NCBI GenBank assembly: GCA_946886175.1 | Contig: CAMPIA010000067.1 | Span: 1 to 6,952, forward strand | Direction: 5' to 3' | From: an uncultured Altererythrobacter sp. | GTDB taxonomy: Bacteria > Pseudomonadota > Alphaproteobacteria > Sphingomonadales > Sphingomonadaceae | DNA: 6,952 bases | Part shown: in pieces, positions 1-6,952 of the stretch | Layout: every line of letters begins with the position of its first letter | Numbering within the stretch: position 1 is the stretch's first letter | Notes under the pieces: generated by a model | What the model saw: only the letters and a program-made list of their open reading frames with translations | Told to the model about the DNA's origin: nothing | Databases searched by the model: none | Translations under genes and position numbers: made by a program

Positions 1-2922
<2,922 letters not shown>

Positions 2923-2926
<4 letters not shown>

Positions 2927-4308
2927 CGCGCGCCCTCCGGCCAGAGCACCACGCGCAGGGTCTGCAACAGGATCAGCAGATCGAGGAAAGGCGTATAATT
3001 CTTGGCGTAGTAGAGGTCGTATTCGAGCTTGTGCCGCGCATCCTCGATCGAAGCGCCATAGGGGTAATTGATCTGCGCCCAGCCGGTGATCCCCGGCTTC
3101 ACCATGTGGCGCTCCGCGAAATAGGGCAGTTCCTGCTCGAGATCGGTCACGAAGCCCGGCACTTCGGGCCGGGGGCCGACGAAGCTCATCTGGCCCTTGA
3201 GCACGGTCCATACCTGCGGCAGCTCGTCGATCCGCACCTTGCGGATGAATTTGCCGATCCGGGTGATCCGCGGATCGTCCTTGTCGGCCCACTTCGCGCC
3301 GTCCTTCTCGGCGTCCACCCGCATCGAGCGCAGCTTGATGAGCTGAAAATGCTGCCCATAGAGGCCCACCCGGGTCTGGCGGAAGAACGCCGGCCCCTTG
3401 CTGTCGAGCTTCACCAACAGCGCGAACAGCACGATCACCGGCAAGGTGAGCGCGAGCAACAGGCCGCTCGCCGCGATGTCGAACAGCCGCTTGAACGCGC
3501 TCGAAACAATCCGCCCGGACGAGAATCCGTCGGAGAAGATCAGCCAGCTCGGATTGAGCGTGTCGAGATCGACCCGGCCGGTTTCGCGCTCGAGGAAGCT
3601 CGAGAAATCGTTGACGTGCACGCCATGGGTCTTGATCCGCAAGAGATCCTTGAGCGGCAGCGCATTGCGCCGTTCCTCGAGGGCGAGGACCACTTCGCTC
3701 ACGCCGAGGTTTTCGACGAACCTGCCGAGATCGTGAATCGCGGCGCGGGCGATCGCCTCCTCCACCACCTGCTCGCCTTCGGTCATCGCAATGTACGAGA
3801 CGATCGCGAACCCGCTTTCGGGCCGTTCGGCAAGCTTGTGCAAGCGCGCGGCGCGCGGCCCCGCGCCGAGCACCATGACCCGGCGGCGAAATGCGGCAGT
3901 GCCGAGAAAGGCGCCGACCAACAAACGATCGGCGATTAGCAGCACCGCCGAAATCGCCATCGCGAACAGCAGGGTCGATCGCCAGAACGTCAGCCCCGGC
4001 ATCAGGAAATCGAGCAGCGAGAGCGCGATGATCGCCAGGCTGATCGCAACCAGCAGCCGCGCGCAGGCGTAGCGCATCGAGCGAAGCGCCTCGCTGCCGT
4101 ACACGCCGACCGAGATCATCGCGAGCCACACCGTCAGCGCGAAGCCCGCCAGCGGCGCGCGGCGATCCGCGAGCGGCCCGACCTCGATCCCCGCCTGCGA
4201 GGCGCGGGCCAACCACGCGAGCTCCCCCGCCGCGACCAGCAGGAGCAGGTCGACGAGGCCCAGCAGCAGCACAGCGTGCGGGATATAATGCTTGAAGAGG
4301 CGGATCAT
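2923..4308 (-). CDS. XrtA/PEP-CTERM system sugar transferase (polyprenyl-phosphate glycosylphosphotransferase)
   Basis: A 461-residue membrane enzyme of the polyprenyl glycosylphosphotransferase family, in the subgroup found beside exosortase A loci. It should move a sugar-1-phosphate from a nucleotide sugar to undecaprenyl phosphate at the inner membrane, starting an exopolysaccharide repeat unit. About four N-terminal membrane segments lie in residues 10-128. A Rossmann-like domain follows (VMVLGAGPRAARL at 144-156). The sugar-transferase domain starts at KRLFDI (about 273), with a hydrophobic helix at about 281-299, FFRQTRVG, KLRSMR, the catalytic Asp361-Glu362 in RIDELPQ, and MSFVGPRPE. 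The ATG at 4308 is preferred because MIRLFKHYIPHAVLLLG is the usual N-terminus and a GGAA lies about 4 bases upstream. A TTG at 4326 would add six residues but has no proper ribosome site. It is first gene of the prsK-prsR operon. The exact sugar cannot be told. Confidence 0.93.
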
Positions 4309-4318
4309 TCTGTTCCGG

Positions 4319-4346
4319 TCCGGCAATCCTCGCGAGGATCACCGGA
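4319..4346. promoter_or_regulatory. Extended palindrome upstream of the glycosyltransferase operon
   Basis: A perfect 14-bp palindrome, ATCCTCGCGAGGAT (4326-4339), is flanked on each side by the dinucleotide CA and then by complementary TCCGG (4319-4323) and CCGGA (4342-4346). It ends 10 bases before the ATG of the glycosyltransferase, so it lies in the presumed 5' leader or core promoter. It could be a homodimer operator or an RNA hairpin controlling the operon. The symmetry is seen directly; the function is inferred. Confidence 0.5.
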
Positions 4347-4370
4347 CTACGGGACAGAAATGAAATGTCG

Positions 4371-4381
4371 GTAAACTTTAC
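4371..4381. promoter_or_regulatory. Small inverted repeat GTAAA-C-TTTAC
   Basis: Five-base arms around one central base, about 63 bases upstream of the glycosyltransferase ATG. It resembles the TGTAAA-N4-TTTACA repeat at the regulator gene start (6164-6179). It may be an operator, or only AT-rich promoter sequence; no confident -35/-10 pair and no sigma-54 promoter (TGGCAC-N5-TTGC) was found in this gap. Confidence 0.25.
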
Positions 4382-4402
4382 ACCGCGTCTCGAATGCGCG
4401 GT
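4382..4402 (-). other. Possible hairpin ACCGCG-N9-CGCGGT between the small gene and the glycosyltransferase
   Basis: Six-base complementary arms (4382-4387 and 4397-4402) with a 9-base loop, about 30 bases past the stop of the 96-residue protein gene. It is not followed by a T-tract, so it is a weak candidate for an intrinsic terminator. It may equally be an operator or chance in GC-rich DNA. Confidence 0.2.
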
Positions 4403-4432
4403 TTGCGCGCAACGCGAGGGTTAAACGAACCT

Positions 4433-4723
4433 TCAGTTACCGTCGGTGACCTCGTTCGCCGCATTCTCGACCGCCTGGCCGGCCTGCTGCGCGGCGTCGC
4501 CCACTTCGGTCGCGGCATCGGCGATCGCGGTGTCCTTGGCGGCTTCGGCGCCGCTCATCTGGGTGAAGAAGTACACCCCTGCGATCACCGCCAGCACCAG
4601 CACCAATGCGATGACCCATCCGCTGCCACCGCCCCGGCGGGGCTCGTCGTGATGGACGACGGTGGTGTGGGTGTGGGTGTTGCCTTCCGGCGTCTCGACT
4701 TCGGTAATGCGTTCTTCGGTCAT
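4433..4723 (-). CDS. Hypothetical small single-pass membrane protein with His-rich head and 11-residue-unit tail
   Basis: A 96-residue protein of unknown function; I do not recognise a named family. Residues 1-34 are hydrophilic, with a Thr/His stretch (THTHTTVVHHDE at 16-27), then an Arg pair and a GGGSG linker. Residues 36-54 (WVIALVLVLAVIAGVYFFT) form one strong membrane helix; the preceding Arg29-Arg30 suggest the N-terminus is cytoplasmic and the tail periplasmic. Residues 64-96 are Ala-rich and acidic and can be cut into three successive 11-residue units (starting at 64, 75 and 86), each with Ala at position 3, like LEA-type amphipathic helices. The start at 4723 is supported by AGGGAG (4731-4736) seven bases upstream. 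The frame is open further upstream inside the neighbouring regulator gene, but that part is a shadow. It lies 58 bases after the regulator stop on the same strand, with its own possible stress promoter. A role in envelope stress is inference only. Confidence 0.8.
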   Translation of the reverse strand: MTEERITEVETPEGNTHTHTTVVHHDEPRRGGGSGWVIALVLVLAVIAGVYFFTQMSGAEAAKDTAIADAATEVGDAAQQAGQAVENAANEVTDGN

Positions 4724-4752
4724 TGTGATGCTCCCTAAACTTATCCGATGTA

Positions 4753-4778
4753 AACTCGCGGCTTGGAGAGCTGGTTCC
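4753..4778 (-). promoter_or_regulatory. Possible EcfG-type general stress promoter for the small membrane protein
   Basis: Reading the minus strand, GGAAC (4778-4774) is followed after 17 bases by AGTT (4756-4753). The alphaproteobacterial EcfG consensus, as known, is GGAAC-N16/17-CGTT, so the -35 is perfect and the -10 differs at one base. A start about 8 bases downstream would leave a 20-25 base leader holding the AGGGAG ribosome site. Spacing and placement fit well, but a short motif can occur by chance. Confidence 0.45.
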
Positions 4779-4781
4779 CTG

Positions 4782-6164
4782 TCATCCTTCCGCGCCGAAG
4801 CGGAACGGGGTGGTGGCGCGCTGGTGATTGTCGAACACGAGGCGCGCGTTTCGCGGCGGGAACCCCCGCTGACGGCACCCGGCGATATGGCACGCCCTGC
4901 ATCCGGGACCGATCGGCTGCGCCTGCTCTCGCCGCAACGGCATCCCGCGTGCGGCGGCAAGATCGGCGGCGAAGCGCGCCTCGATCCCCAGCGCCACCGC
5001 GAACTGGGGCTCCCCCTCGCCTCCGACGCCTTCGGTGATCCGCGCGACGGTGAGCCAGTGATCGTGCGTCTCCGCGCCGTCCACCGCGATTTCGTGAATG
5101 CACCACTCCCCCGCGCGCTCGAAGGCGCGGTGCAGGTGCCATAACGGACAACTGTCGCCGCTCTCGAGGAAGGTCGCCCCGCTCGCGCCGGCGAACCGCT
5201 TGGACAATTGCCCCGCCCGGTCGGCGCGCGCCATGAAGAACGGCAGCCCGCGCTGTCCGACCCGTTGCAGGGTCGTGAGACGGTGCGCGAGCTGCTCGAA
5301 ACTGACCCCGAAGCGGCGCATGAGCACGGGAAAGTCGTAACCGGTCGCGTCGCAGGCGCGCAGGAAGCGGCCATAGGGCATGATCAGCGCCGCGGCGAAA
5401 TAGCCCTGCAGGTGCCGCTCGAACAGCTTGCGCGCATCCTCGCCCGTCAGTTCACCCCCGGCTGCGAGCGCGCGGATCGCATCGCGCTGTTCGAGCTGCG
5501 CGAGCTGCGCCGCGATCTGGAAATTGCGCGCCGCGGGGGAGAGCATCTCGGACAGCTGAAGCTGGCGCGCGTGGAGATCGAGCCGCCGGACATTGTCCGG
5601 CATGACCTCTCGCGGAAGCACACGCAGCGCGATCTGGTGCCGCTCGCGCAGCCGCTCGGCCAACGCACCGCCCAGGTCCGCGCGCGACAGGCGCAGCTCG
5701 TCGGCGAGTTCCTCGGCGGCGGCGTCGAGGTCGGCGAAATGATTGCGCCAACGCTCGATCTCGCGGCGCGAGGCTTCGAGCGGATCGGCGCCGCCTCCGG
5801 CAGCCTCGCCCGCGGTATCGTAGAGCTGGGCGAACGCAGTGGCGAAATGCGGCGCCATCGCGAGCACTTCGGCGATCTCGTCGCGGTCGATCGACAGCCC
5901 CCCGAAGCGCTGGTCGGCGAGCCGCCGCGCGAGCCCGTCGGTCCCGCCGACGCTCTCCGCCTCGCGCAGGCTGCGCGGGTCGAAGTCGAACCGTTCGACC
6001 ACCTGGACTATCACTCGCGCGGTCAGCGGGCGCTGGTTGCGTTCGATCAGATTGAGATAACTCGGCGAGATCGCGAGCTGCGCCGCCATCGCGGCCTGGG
6101 TCAAACCCTCGCGTTTGCGCAGGCGGCGCAGCGCGGGTCCGGCAAAGACGGCGTCGTCGGCCAT
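4782..6164 (-). CDS. Xre-family regulator of the short-chain fatty-acyl (ScfR/RamB/PrpR-like) type
   Basis: A 460-residue DNA-binding regulator. Residues about 8-65 form an Xre helix-turn-helix (RLRKREGLTQAAMAAQLAISPSYLNLIERNQR region). The middle, about 185-300, matches the IrrE/ImmA-like region of this family (YFAAALIMPYGRFLRA, FGVSFEQLAHRLTTLQR), but no HExxH zinc motif is present, so protease activity is unlikely. The C-terminal domain carries Cys339 and the cluster Cys422, Cys425, Cys430 in GCRACHIAGCRQRGFPP, typical of RamB/ScfR proteins. Known relatives control acetate, propionate and glyoxylate-shunt genes in response to acyl-CoA-linked signals. It is divergent from aceA, which strongly suggests that aceA is its target. 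The ATG at 6164 has AAGGA six bases upstream, inside a palindrome. Length fits the family (about 460-480). Activator or repressor action cannot be told from sequence. Confidence 0.9.
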   Translation of the reverse strand: MADDAVFAGPALRRLRKREGLTQAAMAAQLAISPSYLNLIERNQRPLTARVIVQVVERFDFDPRSLREAESVGGTDGLARRLADQRFGGLSIDRDEIAEVLAMAPHFATAFAQLYDTAGEAAGGGADPLEASRREIERWRNHFADLDAAAEELADELRLSRADLGGALAERLRERHQIALRVLPREVMPDNVRRLDLHARQLQLSEMLSPAARNFQIAAQLAQLEQRDAIRALAAGGELTGEDARKLFERHLQGYFAAALIMPYGRFLRACDATGYDFPVLMRRFGVSFEQLAHRLTTLQRVGQRGLPFFMARADRAGQLSKRFAGASGATFLESGDSCPLWHLHRAFERAGEWCIHEIAVDGAETHDHWLTVARITEGVGGEGEPQFAVALGIEARFAADLAAARGMPLRREQAQPIGPGCRACHIAGCRQRGFPPRNARLVFDNHQRATTPFRFGAEG

Positions 6165-6179
6165 GTAAATTCCTTTACA
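6164..6179 (-). promoter_or_regulatory. Palindrome enclosing the regulator's ribosome site: TGTAAA-GGAA-TTTACA
   Basis: Perfect six-base arms around a four-base centre. The final A is the first base of the regulator's ATG, and the centre holds the GGA of the AAGGA Shine-Dalgarno. As DNA it could be an autoregulatory operator. As RNA it could fold into a 6-bp stem with a GGAA (GNRA-type) tetraloop that presents or hides the ribosome site; the stem has only one G-C pair, so it would be weak. Confidence 0.4.
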
Positions 6180-6192
6180 ACATTACACACCG

Positions 6193-6214
6193 GAATGCGC
6201 CCTTTCGCGCATTC
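6193..6214. promoter_or_regulatory. Perfect inverted repeat GAATGCGC-N6-GCGCATTC in the divergent promoter region
   Basis: Eight-base perfect arms (6193-6200 and 6207-6214) separated by CCTTTC, near the middle of the 141-base gap between the regulator and aceA. Arm centres are about 14 bases apart, more than one helical turn. It is a good candidate for a dimeric repressor/activator site serving both genes, or for a hairpin in the regulator's leader. No T-tract follows on either strand. Confidence 0.5.
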
Positions 6215-6219
6215 AGACA

Positions 6220-6230
6220 ACAAAGTTTGT
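6220..6230. promoter_or_regulatory. RamB/PccR-like site: ACAAA-G-TTTGT
   Basis: Five-base inverted arms around one base. On the minus strand the stretch reads AAACTTTG, which matches the centre of the RamB site of Corynebacterium (A-A/G-AACTTTGCAAA, from memory). On the plus strand TTTGTAA resembles the TTTGCAAA half-site reported for PccR of Rhodobacter. It sits 76 bases before the aceA start, next to where a promoter would be. As the regulator here is of that family, it is the best guess for its operator. Confidence 0.45.
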
Positions 6231-6294
6231 AACTTAATCTGGAGAATATTTCATTCGCGGGCGATCAAGGCTCGGACGGCGGCATCGCCGATTC

Positions 6295-6300
6295 AGGAGA
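6295..6300 (+). promoter_or_regulatory. Ribosome binding site AGGAGA that fixes the aceA GTG start
   Basis: A strong Shine-Dalgarno five bases before GTG at 6306. It decides against the in-frame ATG at 6195, which has no comparable site. Confidence 0.8.
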
Positions 6301-6305
6301 GCGAC

Positions 6306-6952
6306 GTGTACCAGGCCAAGATCGACGAATTTCGCACCGCCATCGGCACGCGCGGCGCGCCGTGGAATGCGATCGACGCCGAAGCCGCGGCGCGGATGCG
6401 GATCCAGAACCGCTTCCCCACCGGGCTCGAGATCGCGCGCCACACCGCGAAGATCATGCGCGCGGACATGGCGGCCTACGACGCCGATCCGGCCGCCTAC
6501 ACGCAGTCTCTGGGCTGCTGGCACGGGTTCATCGGCCAGCAGAAGATGATCAGCATCAAGAAGCATTTCGGCACCACCAAGGGGCGGTATCTCTACCTCT
6601 CGGGCTGGATGATCGCGGCGCTGCGCAGCGAATTCGGCCCTCTGCCCGACCAGTCGATGCACGAAAAGACCAGCGTTCCCGCGCTGATCGAGGAGCTCTA
6701 CACCTTCCTCCGCCAGGCCGACGCCCGCGAACTGGGCATGATGTTCCGCGATCTCGACGCAGCGCGTGAGCGCGGTGACGAGGTCGAGGCCAGGCGCATC
6801 GAGCACGCGATCGAGAACCACGAAACCCACGTCGTGCCGATCATCGCCGATATCGACGCTGGCTTCGGCAACCCCGAGGCGACCTATCTGCTCGCCCGGA
6901 AGATGATCGAGGCCGGCGCCTGCGCGCTCCAGATCGAGAACCAGGTCAGCGA
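6306..6952 (+). CDS. aceA: Isocitrate lyase AceA (partial, C-terminus off window)
   Basis: Glyoxylate-shunt enzyme that splits isocitrate to glyoxylate and succinate, letting the cell grow on acetate or fatty acids. The first 215 residues are present. They show the conserved stretch YTQSLGCWHGFIGQQKMISIKKHFG, the substrate-binding SGW at 99-101, and the metal-site region ADIDAGFGN at 181-189. The catalytic Cys-Gly-His motif should follow shortly after QIENQVS and is outside. The sequence resembles the longer proteobacterial/sphingomonad form (about 530 residues) rather than the E. coli form. The start is GTG at 6306 with AGGAGA upstream; the resulting N-terminus (V)YQAKIDEF agrees with family N-termini of the YQ-KID type. 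The frame is also open back to ATG 6195 (37 more residues), judged untranslated leader. It is divergent from the acyl-type regulator, which probably controls it. Confidence 0.95.
   Translation, partial: MYQAKIDEFRTAIGTRGAPWNAIDAEAAARMRIQNRFPTGLEIARHTAKIMRADMAAYDADPAAYTQSLGCWHGFIGQQKMISIKKHFGTTKGRYLYLSGWMIAALRSEFGPLPDQSMHEKTSVPALIEELYTFLRQADARELGMMFRDLDAARERGDEVEARRIEHAIENHETHVVPIIADIDAGFGNPEATYLLARKMIEAGACALQIENQVS

Noticed and set aside
3031..3939. 302-codon plus-strand frame opposite the glycosyltransferase
   Set aside because: Antisense shadow; His/Arg/Glu-rich composition and no motif.
4309..4326. TTG start adding six residues to the glycosyltransferase
   Set aside because: AGGA directly abuts the TTG, too close to serve it, and family N-termini begin at MIRLFKHY.
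4309..4432. Sigma-54 promoter ahead of the glycosyltransferase operon
   Set aside because: No TGGCAC-N5-TTGC-like pair on the minus strand in this gap.
4433..5374. Longer version of the small membrane protein starting inside the regulator gene
   Set aside because: The extra part is a shadow of the regulator's reading frame; AGGGAG before ATG 4723 marks the real start.
4782..6164. Reading the Xre protein as a toxin-antitoxin or phage ImmA-type metalloprotease
   Set aside because: No HExxH motif; length, Cys cluster and divergent aceA fit the RamB/ScfR regulators instead.
6234..6830. 198-codon minus-strand frame opposite aceA
   Set aside because: aceA is certain on the plus strand; the antisense frame has no supporting motif.

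Overview
The window is GC-rich, densely coding bacterial DNA. Gene content points to an alphaproteobacterium of the Sphingomonadales, most likely an Erythrobacter- or Sphingomonas-like organism. The main clues are an XrtA/PEP-CTERM glycosyltransferase-PrsK-PrsR set, an RamB/ScfR-type regulator divergent from a long-form isocitrate lyase, and a possible EcfG-type (alphaproteobacterial stress sigma factor) promoter. The taxonomic call is inferred from remembered family resemblance, not from a search.

Positions 1-4308 (minus strand) hold the leading part of an exopolysaccharide / PEP-CTERM protein-sorting operon, read right to left. First comes a membrane polyprenyl-phosphate sugar-1-phosphate transferase, then the sensor kinase PrsK, then the sigma-54 activator PrsR, which runs off the left edge. 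The two junctions are 4-base stop/start overlaps (GTGA and ATGA), so the three genes almost certainly form one translationally coupled message. The exosortase, PrsT and the remaining polysaccharide genes would be expected beyond position 1.

Positions 4309-4432 are a 124-base gap with several inverted repeats, including a 14-bp perfect palindrome with extended flanks close to the glycosyltransferase start. Positions 4433-4723 (minus) encode a 96-residue single-pass membrane protein with a His-rich head and a C-terminal tail that can be laid out as three 11-residue units. A GGAAC-N17-AGTT element upstream resembles a general-stress (EcfG) promoter.

Positions 4782-6164 (minus) encode an Xre-type regulator of the short-chain fatty-acyl / RamB family, divergent from isocitrate lyase aceA (6306 to the right edge, plus strand). 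The 141-base divergent region has three clean inverted repeats. One resembles the RamB/PccR site core, and another encloses the regulator's own Shine-Dalgarno. The simplest reading is that the regulator senses acyl-CoA status and controls the glyoxylate shunt and itself.

The window thus joins a surface-polysaccharide/sorting locus, a probable stress-envelope protein and a carbon-flux switch. I see no mobile element, CRISPR array, tRNA or rRNA. The strongest leads are the regulatory DNA in the three gaps and the small repeat-tailed membrane protein, not a wholly new gene system.
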